Source: Planctomycetota bacterium (GTDB lineage: Bacteria > Planctomycetota > Planctomycetia > Planctomycetales > Planctomycetaceae). From it: DNA of 46,137 bases. The translations under genes were made by a program, and so were the position numbers. Under the pieces are notes generated by a model that was given only the letters and a program-made list of their open reading frames with translations, was not told where the DNA came from and did not search any database. Shown here piece by piece: positions 16,980 to 25,824 of the stretch (position 1 is its first letter; each line of letters opens with the position of its first letter). The stretch is from NCBI GenBank assembly GCA_018242525.1, contig JAFEBS010000069.1, positions 1 to 46,137 on the forward strand. Reading direction: 5' to 3'.

Positions 16980-17753
16980 ATGTCTGTCGGCGATTACATT
17001 CGCGGCTCGCAGATTTGGAAGAGTATCTTTCGGCATCCGGCTCCCGTTGATCGCCGTAACCGCATCGTCGTGATGCTGACGAACTTTTTCCTGCACCTGC
17101 ATCCAGTCTCGATCAAGCAGCAGGGGATTGCGCTGTCGTACACCTGGTGTATGGGCGGCATTACCTTCTTCCTGTTCCTGGTGGAAACGATCACCGGCGT
17201 GCTGTTGATGTTCTACTACCGCCCCACCCTGCAGTTTGCCTTCAATGACATTCTTGCTCTGCGGGATGTGACGACGCTGGGGATTATGCGTGAGGTTCAT
17301 CGGTGGGGGGCACACGCCATGGTGATCACGGTCTGGTTGCACATGTATCGCGTGTTCCTGACTGGAAGTTACAAGCCTCCACGCGAATTCAACTGGGTCA
17401 TCGGGGTGTTGCTGCTGGTGCTGACGCTGCTGCTGTCATTCACCGGCTATCTGTTGCCTTGGGATCAATTGGCGATCTGGGCGATCACCGTCGGCTCCAA
17501 TATGGCTCGTGCAACGCCGTTTCTGGGGTACGAAGGCCCCGGGGCGCAGCTCTTGAATATTGGTGGCTTTGATCTGATCACCAGTGGCAGCGATGCCCGC
17601 TTTCTGCTGCTTGGTGGGCGCTTCGTCAGCGAAGCAACGCTGAATCGGTTCTACATTTTGCACTGTGTGGCGATTCCCCTGGTGGTGTCGCTGTTGATTG
17701 CGATTCACTTCTGGCGCGTCCGCAAGGACGGCGGCATCAGTCAGCCGTTGTGA
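16980..17753 (+). CDS. Cytochrome b, N-terminal (b6-type) subunit
   Basis: 257 residues with four core helices. Heme b ligands are H107 and H121 (13 residues between) and a second pair near 230 and 245 with 14 residues between (ILHC to AIHF), the spacing of cytochrome b6 rather than bc1 cytochrome b. C57 in WCMGGIT aligns with the cysteine that covalently holds heme ci in b6f complexes, and FYYRPT follows as in b6. GYLLPWDQ marks the Qo side. The protein is split from the C-terminal part, encoded next. It oxidises quinol and recycles electrons across the membrane. The ATG at 16980 fits the family N-terminus. Confidence 0.95.
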   Translation: MSVGDYIRGSQIWKSIFRHPAPVDRRNRIVVMLTNFFLHLHPVSIKQQGIALSYTWCMGGITFFLFLVETITGVLLMFYYRPTLQFAFNDILALRDVTTLGIMREVHRWGAHAMVITVWLHMYRVFLTGSYKPPREFNWVIGVLLLVLTLLLSFTGYLLPWDQLAIWAITVGSNMARATPFLGYEGPGAQLLNIGGFDLITSGSDARFLLLGGRFVSEATLNRFYILHCVAIPLVVSLLIAIHFWRVRKDGGISQPL

Positions 17754-17821
17754 TTTCGCAAAACTGTTTCGGTTGAGTTCGCTCTATTCGCTTTGTTCGT
17801 TCAGTGGGTGACGGAAGAGTT

Positions 17822-19210
17822 ATGGAATCCCATCTGCAACATAACCCGGATTTGACGTCGGCCGTAATCTACGGGCTGGGTTGGGTCTATTTGCTGTTGT
17901 TTGTCCTGAACTGTGCCTGGGTCCGCCGCAGTTATGCCGTGGATGGCAATTTCCGGCTCAGCCTGGGCGGATTGCTGGGCAAAGGGCAGGAAGTTCCGTT
18001 TGCAGCCTTGTGGGCGATTTATTGCGCGATGCTGTTGATGGTGGGGATTGCTCACTTGACGGGTTCGGGCAATCCGCAAACGTTCCCGTTGAAAATGCCG
18101 GAAATCCTGAAGGAGCCGATTAATGCCGGGTCGAATCCGGTGGCGTTCTTCGTGTTTTCGACATCGCTGTTCATCGCCATGATTGTGTTCCGCAAGGTCT
18201 GGACGACAATGACCGCGGGTTGGCTGCTGCTGAACTTCGCGCTGCTGTTCGTGACGCTCAGCGTGACCGATTACGACTTCCGTCAGATCGTTGGCAAGCC
18301 GGACAACGTGCCGATCGTGGCGATGCTTTATATCGTCGGCTTCTTCACCTGGCTGTATTTCCGCAAGTCGGTCGAGAACGACAAGCGGCGTGCCGAAGGG
18401 CGTCCTCTGGTGGAGCAGGAAAACAACGAGAAGGTTTTGACCTGGCCTGATCTGGTGTACACGGAATTGATCTGCATGGTGGTGCTGACGGCCATTCTGA
18501 TTGCCTGGGGGATTGTGTTGCAGGCTCCGCTGGAAGAGCCCGCCTCCGCAGCAAAAACGCCGAATCCATCCAAGGCCCCTTGGTATTTTCTTGGGTTGCA
18601 GGAAATGCTGGTGTACTTCGATCCCTGGATGGCGGGTGTGGTGTTGCCCAGTGTCATCCTGGTGGGACTGATGGCAATTCCCTATATCGACTTCAACAAG
18701 CTTGGTAATGGCTACTACACATTCAACGAGCGAAAGTTCGCGATCAGCACGTTCCTGTTTGGCTTTCTGCCGCTGTGGGTGGCGATGATCGTGTTGGGGA
18801 CGTTTTTGCGGGGGCCCAACTGGAATTTCTTCAGTCCGTACGAGTACTGGGATGTTCACAAGCTGGAGTTGCTGAACAACGTCAATGTTTCCGAATGGTT
18901 CTGGTTGTCGATCATGGATCGGCAGTTGCCCGTGGCGCCGGCAGGATCGGATCAGTTGACGCAAATCGGGATGATCCTGCTGCGCGAGTGGCTGGGTCTG
19001 GTGCTGGTCGCGGCCTACCTGTTTGCGCTGCCTCCGCTGATGGCTGCAACAGTGTTCCGCAAGTTTTTCAGCCGCATGGGCTTTCTGCGATACATGGTTC
19101 TCGCGAACCTGATGCTGTTCATGATGTCACTGCCAATCAAAATGGTGTTGCGCTGGGCTGTGCGACTGAAGTACATTGTCGCTATCCCGGAATGGTTTTT
19201 TAATATTTGA
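17822..19210 (+). CDS. Cytochrome b C-terminal (subunit IV-like) with extra membrane helices
   Basis: 462 residues from ATG 17822 (GGAAGAG site just upstream; a GTG at 17804 is the alternative). The subunit IV core begins near 205: WPDLVYTELICMV, then PLEEPA, TPNPSKAPWYFLGLQEML (APWYF in place of PEWY of the Qo site) and YFDPWMAGV. About five further helices precede this core (~10-190) and several follow it (~300-455). Subunit IV of b6f has ~160 residues, so roughly 300 are additional. The added helices may hold quinone, lipids or the oxidase in a supercomplex. No extra heme motif is visible. It lies 68 bp after the b6-type gene. Confidence 0.88.
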   Translation: MESHLQHNPDLTSAVIYGLGWVYLLLFVLNCAWVRRSYAVDGNFRLSLGGLLGKGQEVPFAALWAIYCAMLLMVGIAHLTGSGNPQTFPLKMPEILKEPINAGSNPVAFFVFSTSLFIAMIVFRKVWTTMTAGWLLLNFALLFVTLSVTDYDFRQIVGKPDNVPIVAMLYIVGFFTWLYFRKSVENDKRRAEGRPLVEQENNEKVLTWPDLVYTELICMVVLTAILIAWGIVLQAPLEEPASAAKTPNPSKAPWYFLGLQEMLVYFDPWMAGVVLPSVILVGLMAIPYIDFNKLGNGYYTFNERKFAISTFLFGFLPLWVAMIVLGTFLRGPNWNFFSPYEYWDVHKLELLNNVNVSEWFWLSIMDRQLPVAPAGSDQLTQIGMILLREWLGLVLVAAYLFALPPLMAATVFRKFFSRMGFLRYMVLANLMLFMMSLPIKMVLRWAVRLKYIVAIPEWFFNI

Positions 19211-19334
19211 CAGGCGAGTTGTTGGCGAAAGAGCAGGCTCTTTCGTGCGTGTTTGCAGGCCAGGGTCAACAAGGGTTGAGTGACTCTGCAGCGGTTGCGG
19301 TTTCCAGAAGTGTTCCGAAGGATGGTTCGGTACT

Positions 19335-22300
19335 ATGCCGGCGAATGAAGAATATCTTCGCAGTCCCAATCTGATGCATCGTGTCTTTTGTGGTAGCGCA
19401 CTGCTGCTACTGCTGGTCACGGTGTGGATGATGTGGGCTGATTACAATGATGAGTGGCGCACGTATCAGCGCCAGGCGTTCAAGTTCCAGGGAGCAAGAT
19501 TGAAGGCTCGCGAAGAGTCGATGAAATCCGCCCCGGAACATGTTCACAAGGTGGCCGAGATCGAAAAGCGGATCGCAGCGCTGACCGATCAATTGAAAAG
19601 CGTCGCCGCCGAGGAAACTCAGGCAAAGCAGGATGTTCAGAAGGCGGCCGACTCAGAATCAAACCACCTGCGGGCCTTGAAGCTGCAGCGTGCCGTGCGC
19701 GACGTGGCTCGCGCGAATTACAACCTGGGGATTCGCGACGACAAGCACGGGGCCGCCCTGAAGGAATTGATGACCGCGTACGACGGCGCTGAAGACCGTG
19801 TTGCCGCCATGGAGAGTGAGTTCTCGGAACTCAAGCTGCAGACGATCGAAGAGAAGGCGAAGTTGTCCACGATCACGGGTCGCCGGGACGCTGCGGAGAA
19901 GGAACTGAAGGCGGAAAACACCGCGATCGGTTTGATGCATGCCGCGCTGAACAAAATTGAACCAGATACTTGGTTTTCGTCTTGGAAGCGGCGCCTGATG
20001 ATGGTGCCCATCGTCGAAGGGTTTAACTCGTACGAGAAGCCAGTCCAGGACTGGCTTCCTGATCTGCAGATCACATTGGGTGGGATGGCGAATGTGGCGC
20101 GGTTTGATCGCTGCCGGACTTGTCACTCACTGATCGATGTTGTGGACGATACGGTCACCACTTCGATTGCCGGTGCGTTTCCACACGGCAGCCCGAAGGA
20201 CGGGAAATTCGAGCATCCATACGCGTCGCATCCGAAGCTGGATCTGTACCTGAGTGCGCTCAGTCCTCATCCGCTGCCCAAGTTCGGGTGCACTGTCTGC
20301 CACGAAGGCCAGGGGTCTGGGACCTCATTCCAGAACGCGTCACACACTCCTGATAACCCGGTCGAGATGGAGGCATGGGAAAAGGAGCACAAGTGGTTTG
20401 ACAATCACTTCTGGGAACGGCCGATGAATCCCACGCGTTTCCAGGAATCCTCGTGTATCAAGTGCCACATCAATGTGATTGAACTGGGAACCAACGAAAA
20501 ATTTGGTCCGACCGCGCCCAAGGTGGTCCGCGGGCATAATCTGATCCAGACCTATGGCTGCTTCGGCTGCCATGAGATCTCGGGCTACGATGGCAATAAG
20601 ATCGTCGGTCCGGACTTGAGGTTGGAGCCCAATACTGCGGAGGAGGCCGCGGAAATCGCCAAGGATCCCAATCAGGTTGCCGGCACCGAGCGGAAAGTTG
20701 GGCCGTCACTGCGTCATTTGGGTGCGAAGGCAGACGCCGGGTTTGTGTCCCACTGGACGGAAGAGCCAAAGCGGTTCCGGCCAACGACGCGGATGCCGCA
20801 GTTTTTCCTGCTGGACAACCAGATGGACGACATTGCCGGGAAATACAACCCCGTTGAAATCGCGGCGATTTCGCATTACCTGCTGAGCAAATCCGAGAAG
20901 CTGGAAACCCTGGTTCCGCCTGCCGGCTACAAGCCCGATGCGGAGCGCGGACGTGAATTCTTCGCCACCAAGGGTTGCGTGGTCTGCCATACGCACCACG
21001 ATGTTGCCGGGTTGGATGCGTCGTTTGGTCCTGAACTCTCGAAAGTTCACGCGAAGTTGAAGGCTGGACAACAGGGCTTCGACTGGCTGTACACGTGGAT
21101 TCGTGAACCGGAACGGCATCATCCCCGCACGAAGATGCCGCATCTGTTCCTGGAGGCCGAAGGCTCTGGAGACAAACTGGTCGACCCGGCAGCGGATATT
21201 GCCGCGTTCCTGTTGAAGCTCGAAGGGGCGCCTGCCGACTTCAAGCCGACGCAGCAGTTCAAGGCTCCCGAAGTGTCTGATGAAGTCTTAAACGAACTGG
21301 TCGGTTACTTTCTGATGAAGGTGCTGACAAAGAGCCAGGTCGAAGCGGTGATGGACACCGGGAAGTACCCGATCGCAGCTGACAAGATCAAGGGTGACGA
21401 GATTGAACTGGCCAGCGAGAAGGAACTGGATGCCAATGAGTTCCGCAACCGCAAGATGAATTACCTGGGACGCAAGTCAATCACCCGTTACGGGTGCTAT
21501 GGCTGCCATGACATCCCCAACTTCGAGAGCGCCCGTCCGATCGGCACTGCGCTGCAGGATTGGGGCAAGAAGGACCGCTCGCGACTGGCGTTTGAGCACA
21601 TTCAGGAATACCTGCACCATCATGGTCAGGCTGGCTTGGGAGTGCGGGTGCAGGGCGTCGACAAGGAAACGGCGGAGCGGTTGAAACGTGACAATGAACT
21701 GGGTGTCCGGGTCGCCAAAGCCGGACGTGGACCGTTCAAGTACGATGACATTCTGGTCGCTCTGGATGGCGTCGAAATCAAGGGAGTAGACGACTATGAG
21801 GGGCAGTTGGAGCGGACTGTTGTCGGCTCAACAGTTTCCGTGTCGGTCTGGCGTGATGGACAACTGCTGGATCATCCGGTCGACGTGAAGGCGGACACGT
21901 CGATGCACGACCGCGTCGATGACGGGATTGGTCAGGCCGAGCGGCATGAATTCAAGTCGAAGAAGACGGAGGAACGCGAACTGTCGGCGGCGTTCTACTA
22001 TGAAAGCCTGATGCACCATGGCCGACCGGGCTTTCTGTGGCAGAAGCTGCGTCAGCCACGCAGCTATGACTACAAGATGATCGAAACCAAAGCGTACGAC
22101 GACCGACTGCGGATGCCGGAGTTTCCGTTCACGGAAGATGATATCGACGCGATTGCGACCTTCATCGTGGGATTGGTCGTCGAACCGCCCGCGCCCGCCT
22201 ACATGTATAACCCGGGTGGTGCCAAGGGGGCGGTCATCAAGGGTGAAAAACTGCTGCAGCGGTACAACTGCACTGGTTGCCACATGCTGGAACTGCCGAA

Positions 22301-23363
22301 GTTCCGGTATGCAACGGAACTCGATGGTTTGACTGCGTCCGATGCGGACGCGGAATACCCGGAGGCCGTAGCACTGCTGCGCAAGTTGCGTCCCGCGCAG
22401 AAGGGACTGACGGGTCACACCAAGTCGATCAAAACTGCGGACGGGCTCAAGGATCTGCCGATCATCCAGTTCCACGGAATGGTGACTTCGGCTCCTGACC
22501 CGGATGATTCGCCCGAGGATCAGGAGTACACGGTTGAAACGTGGGATCACCTGGACGTGGGCGGAAAGGAATTCTTCCCGACGACTCGCTTCTCGTTCCC
22601 CGCGCTGAGTCTGGATGGAATTGATCCGGCACGCGGTGGTGCCTATGCCGAATGGCTGGTCAAGCGTCTGTTGACCAACAAGGTCGTCGACCAGCAGAAT
22701 CTGGCGTGGCAGATGTCGCCGCCCCCGCTCTACAAGCAGGGGACCAAGGTGCAGACACCGTGGCTGTTTAACTTCCTGCGAAATCCCGGGCGATTGCGGC
22801 ATACGACCGTGTTGCGGATGCCAAAGTTTAACATGAGTGACTCTGAGGCGCAGTCGCTGGCGAATTACTTCGCGGCGGCGGATGGAGCCGAATTCCCGTA
22901 TCAGCTGATTGCAGAGAAGGAGCCTGGTTATCTGAATTCGAAGGATCGTGAATTCCACACCGCTTACCCGGACAAAAAGCAGGATTACCTGCAGGAGTCC
23001 TGGCAGTTATTGAACGCTCCGCTGTGCATTAAGTGCCACTCTGTGGGGGGGCGGCAGGTGGTGGTCAGCGATCCGGCGAAGGATATTCGGGGCCCGAATC
23101 TGGAGATGGCCGCCGAACGCTTGAAGCCGGATTGGATGCTGCTGTGGTTGTCGCATCCAACCTGGATTACGCCGTACACTTCAATGCCCGCTCCGTTCCA
23201 GAAGGGGAAGCCGGATCAGTTCCCGGAACTGTTCGGTGGAAATGGCTTGTGGCAGACGGTGTCGTTGCGTGATGCTCTGGTGAACTACTACAAATTGATG
23301 GAACGCGAAGGAAAGGTTGCCAGTCAACCGAAGCCCGCTGCCGGTGCTGGAGGTCAGGACTAA
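19335..23363 (+). CDS. Octaheme c-type cytochrome with coiled coil and PDZ-like domain
   Basis: 1342 residues. One membrane helix (~17-34) is followed by a long Lys/Glu/Ala-rich coiled coil (~45-200), then cytochrome modules. Eight CxxCH sites: 260, 319, 374, 409, 548, 721, 979 and 1231 (CRTCH, CTVCH, CIKCH, CFGCH, CVVCH, CYGCH, CTGCH, CIKCH). Between hemes 6 and 7 (~765-860) is a PDZ-like segment with GVRVAKAGRGPFKYDDILVA followed by DGVEIKGVDDYE. The N-terminal helix anchors it on the periplasmic face. Placed after split cytochrome b, it should replace cytochrome c1 as acceptor from the Rieske centre. The stop codon directly abuts the next ATG. Heme count is read from motifs only. Confidence 0.9.
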   Translation: MPANEEYLRSPNLMHRVFCGSALLLLLVTVWMMWADYNDEWRTYQRQAFKFQGARLKAREESMKSAPEHVHKVAEIEKRIAALTDQLKSVAAEETQAKQDVQKAADSESNHLRALKLQRAVRDVARANYNLGIRDDKHGAALKELMTAYDGAEDRVAAMESEFSELKLQTIEEKAKLSTITGRRDAAEKELKAENTAIGLMHAALNKIEPDTWFSSWKRRLMMVPIVEGFNSYEKPVQDWLPDLQITLGGMANVARFDRCRTCHSLIDVVDDTVTTSIAGAFPHGSPKDGKFEHPYASHPKLDLYLSALSPHPLPKFGCTVCHEGQGSGTSFQNASHTPDNPVEMEAWEKEHKWFDNHFWERPMNPTRFQESSCIKCHINVIELGTNEKFGPTAPKVVRGHNLIQTYGCFGCHEISGYDGNKIVGPDLRLEPNTAEEAAEIAKDPNQVAGTERKVGPSLRHLGAKADAGFVSHWTEEPKRFRPTTRMPQFFLLDNQMDDIAGKYNPVEIAAISHYLLSKSEKLETLVPPAGYKPDAERGREFFATKGCVVCHTHHDVAGLDASFGPELSKVHAKLKAGQQGFDWLYTWIREPERHHPRTKMPHLFLEAEGSGDKLVDPAADIAAFLLKLEGAPADFKPTQQFKAPEVSDEVLNELVGYFLMKVLTKSQVEAVMDTGKYPIAADKIKGDEIELASEKELDANEFRNRKMNYLGRKSITRYGCYGCHDIPNFESARPIGTALQDWGKKDRSRLAFEHIQEYLHHHGQAGLGVRVQGVDKETAERLKRDNELGVRVAKAGRGPFKYDDILVALDGVEIKGVDDYEGQLERTVVGSTVSVSVWRDGQLLDHPVDVKADTSMHDRVDDGIGQAERHEFKSKKTEERELSAAFYYESLMHHGRPGFLWQKLRQPRSYDYKMIETKAYDDRLRMPEFPFTEDDIDAIATFIVGLVVEPPAPAYMYNPGGAKGAVIKGEKLLQRYNCTGCHMLELPKFRYATELDGLTASDADAEYPEAVALLRKLRPAQKGLTGHTKSIKTADGLKDLPIIQFHGMVTSAPDPDDSPEDQEYTVETWDHLDVGGKEFFPTTRFSFPALSLDGIDPARGGAYAEWLVKRLLTNKVVDQQNLAWQMSPPPLYKQGTKVQTPWLFNFLRNPGRLRHTTVLRMPKFNMSDSEAQSLANYFAAADGAEFPYQLIAEKEPGYLNSKDREFHTAYPDKKQDYLQESWQLLNAPLCIKCHSVGGRQVVVSDPAKDIRGPNLEMAAERLKPDWMLLWLSHPTWITPYTSMPAPFQKGKPDQFPELFGGNGLWQTVSLRDALVNYYKLMEREGKVASQPKPAAGAGGQD

Positions 23364-24221
23364 ATGAAAATCAGGAACAACCTGTCTGGTGTTGGAGCCG
23401 TCCTGTTGGCTCTGGCTGTGATCGGAATCAGTGGTTGCGGCGAGTTGAGTAGTGGTGCCAACACCGTTCCGACTGTGAAGTATCGCGCTGACGCGACTGC
23501 GGTCGCTGATACGGAGTCCACGGCGACGTCGACCGAAGCGACACCGGCCGAGGCCGGTGGAATCGGAAATCTGACGGGCAAGGTTGTCGTGGAAGGCAGT
23601 TTCGCGGCATTGCCGCCGCTGTTCGCGAAGGGGGCCGCAGCCAAAGATGTCGAGGTCTGCGGTGCCGAGGCGATTCCGAACGAAAAAGCGATCGTGAATG
23701 ACGGTCGATTGATGAATGTGTTCGTTTACCTGGAAAAGGCACCCAAGGGAGCGAAGTCCGCGGAGATGCCTGGAACGGTCACGTTCGACCAGAAGACATG
23801 CATCTTCCTTCCTCACGCCATGGTGGTCCGCACCATGCAGACGGTGAACATCTTGAATGATGATGCGGCGGCTCATAACACCCACACATACCCCAAGAAG
23901 AACAATCAGTTCAACAGTGTTGTTCCTCCCAACGATCGAGTGGGGGTGCCTCTGAAGTACGACCAGACCGAGAAGGAACCGGTGAAGGTTGGTTGCGACA
24001 TCCACTCGTGGATGGAAGCGTATCACCTGCCGCTGGATCACTCGTTTGCAGCGGTTTCCAAGGCGGACGGAACATTTGAAATCAAGGATTTGCCAGCCGG
24101 AAAACACGAGTTCAAAGTCTGGCATGAGGGGAAGTTCCTGGACAAGGGCTGGAGTGTCACGATCAAGCCGGGTGACAACGACTTTACATTTACAGTCGCC
24201 GCTTCCAAACTGGGCAAGTGA
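23364..24221 (+). CDS. Cupredoxin-like lipoprotein
   Basis: 285 residues, starting at the base after the previous stop codon. Lipoprotein signal peptide with lipobox ISGC (C25), followed by a Thr/Ala/Glu linker. The domain from ~65 has a cupredoxin-like pattern: H171/H174 in AAHNTHTYP and C211, H214, M217 in GCDIHSWM, giving a plausible His-Cys-His-Met type 1 copper site with an unusually short Cys-to-Met loop. The C-terminal ~60 residues (FEIKDLPAGKHEFKVWHEG) look like a carboxypeptidase-regulatory beta fold. It may be the mobile blue-copper carrier between the reductase and oxidase, or a copper donor to CuA. Copper binding is inferred. Confidence 0.75.
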   Translation: MKIRNNLSGVGAVLLALAVIGISGCGELSSGANTVPTVKYRADATAVADTESTATSTEATPAEAGGIGNLTGKVVVEGSFAALPPLFAKGAAAKDVEVCGAEAIPNEKAIVNDGRLMNVFVYLEKAPKGAKSAEMPGTVTFDQKTCIFLPHAMVVRTMQTVNILNDDAAAHNTHTYPKKNNQFNSVVPPNDRVGVPLKYDQTEKEPVKVGCDIHSWMEAYHLPLDHSFAAVSKADGTFEIKDLPAGKHEFKVWHEGKFLDKGWSVTIKPGDNDFTFTVAASKLGK

Positions 24222-24285
24222 CGGTGACGGGAATAGCTTCGCGGCCGATTTGATGCATACAAGTGGCTTCGCACAGACGGTAACC

Positions 24286-25788
24286 ATGATGTCTTGTTTG
24301 AGAACTCATCGACGATGGGCAGTTTCCGCAACGCTGCGGAGTTTCTGCTGGATGGCTGTTGGATTCGCCGTGCTGCTGACCGTCGGTTGCGGCCAGGGTC
24401 CACAGGCGCAATTCAGCGTCCGCGACACCACCGAGGAATTGCTTTCACCCGCCCAAAAGGCGGTGAAGAAGGCGTTGGACGATGGGTTCGGCACTCCGCA
24501 TGAGTTGGTCGCCTGGCAGCGGTTGCCCGTGAATTATGGGGGCGTGCATGGAGCGGTTGGCGAAGTCCTGGCAGATGGCAAGGGGATTACAGCGAAGTGG
24601 GAAGGGGATGCTGCGGGCGTCACAGCCGGCGCTCCGCTCTTGTGGATCTCAGGTGCTCGCGCCGCCGAATCGACCAGTGTGGATTCCGTGGGCAGCTTTG
24701 ACGCAAAGACGAAAACGTTGACGTGGTCGGGAGCCGCAGAACCTGCTCCGGCGGCTGGAGACAAGCTTGTCATCGGATTTGGCCAGACATTGAAGACCGG
24801 CCGCATGGTGTACATGAAGAATTGCATGCACTGTCATGGTGTTGCCGGCGATGGGGCTGGTCCAACCGCCAAGTATCTGAATCCGCTGCCCCGCGATTAT
24901 CGGTCGGGAGTGTTTAAGTTCACTTCGACTCTGACACCCGAAAAGCCCACGCGCGACGATTTGACGCGCGTGGTCAAGTACGGCATTCCCGGGACTTACA
25001 TGCCGTCCTTTCTCTGGCTGGGTGGCAAGGAGACCGAGTCGGTTGTCGAGTATGTTCGCTGGTTGTCGATGCGTGGCGAATTTGAGAAGCGGCTGGATGA
25101 CGACTTGTCTGGCGATTTTTCGCAAAAGGCGATCGAAGAGTCGGCCGAAAAGGCGCTGGCCGAATTCAAGGCGGCCAAGGCGGACGAAAAGCCAGAGAAG
25201 CCCCGGTCGGCAGGCGACTTGAAGAAAGAAGCAGTCGCAAAGTTCACGAACGAAACCGATGGTTATGAAAAGACTGAGTTTCCTGGTGTGATCGACGACA
25301 CGGCGAATTTTCTGGCCCAGGGCTGGACGCATGGTGAGGACCCGGAAAGCCTGATCCTGCCATCAGTCCCACGGGTTCCTGACGATGCGGCCTCGCGCGA
25401 ACGCGGACGTCGGATGTATCTGTCCGACAAGGGAAAGTGCTACACCTGTCATGGGATTCAGGGTCGGGGCGATGGAGCAGCGACGGAGGACTTCTGGAAG
25501 AAGCCTGGTTCCGACGAGGTTTATGAGCGACGAGGGCTGCACGATGCCTGGGGGCACCCGCTGATGCCGCGGAATCTCACATTGGGCCAATATCGTGGCG
25601 GTCGTCGGCCGTTGGACGTGTTCCGCCGCATTTATGCCGGAATCAAGGGGACACCGATGCCCGGCTTCGGGCGAACGGCCCTGAAGGATGAAGAAATCTG
25701 GGATGTGGTGAACTTCGTGATGAGCCTGCAGTATCAGTCGGCACCAGCGCCTGCGAAGCCGGCTGAACATGTCGCGGAAAGCAAATAA
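24286..25788 (+). CDS. Diheme cytochrome c lipoprotein
   Basis: 500 residues from ATG 24286; ATGs at 24253 and 24289 are also in frame. The frame is open further upstream but overlaps the cupredoxin gene. Lipobox LTVGC (C35) indicates outer-leaflet anchoring. Heme sites CMHCH at 180-184 and CYTCH at 385-389, each followed by GVAGDGAG- or GIQGRGDG-type loops and downstream methionines (YMPSF; TPMPGFG) suited as axial ligands. A charged helical linker (~275-335) separates them. It lies directly before oxidase subunit II, which has no fused cytochrome domain, so this protein probably supplies electrons to CuA. Confidence 0.88.
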   Translation: MMSCLRTHRRWAVSATLRSFCWMAVGFAVLLTVGCGQGPQAQFSVRDTTEELLSPAQKAVKKALDDGFGTPHELVAWQRLPVNYGGVHGAVGEVLADGKGITAKWEGDAAGVTAGAPLLWISGARAAESTSVDSVGSFDAKTKTLTWSGAAEPAPAAGDKLVIGFGQTLKTGRMVYMKNCMHCHGVAGDGAGPTAKYLNPLPRDYRSGVFKFTSTLTPEKPTRDDLTRVVKYGIPGTYMPSFLWLGGKETESVVEYVRWLSMRGEFEKRLDDDLSGDFSQKAIEESAEKALAEFKAAKADEKPEKPRSAGDLKKEAVAKFTNETDGYEKTEFPGVIDDTANFLAQGWTHGEDPESLILPSVPRVPDDAASRERGRRMYLSDKGKCYTCHGIQGRGDGAATEDFWKKPGSDEVYERRGLHDAWGHPLMPRNLTLGQYRGGRRPLDVFRRIYAGIKGTPMPGFGRTALKDEEIWDVVNFVMSLQYQSAPAPAKPAEHVAESK

Positions 25789-25824
25789 GTCGAATGAAGC
25801 CGGTCACAACCGGATGCGATTACG

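Noticed and set aside
17801..18964. 387-codon antisense frame over the subunit IV-like gene
   Set aside because: Gln/His/Arg-rich composition is typical of a shadow frame opposite a hydrophobic membrane protein.
23181..24287. 368-codon antisense frame over the cupredoxin gene
   Set aside because: No signal, motif or ribosome site; the + frame has lipobox and copper-like ligands.
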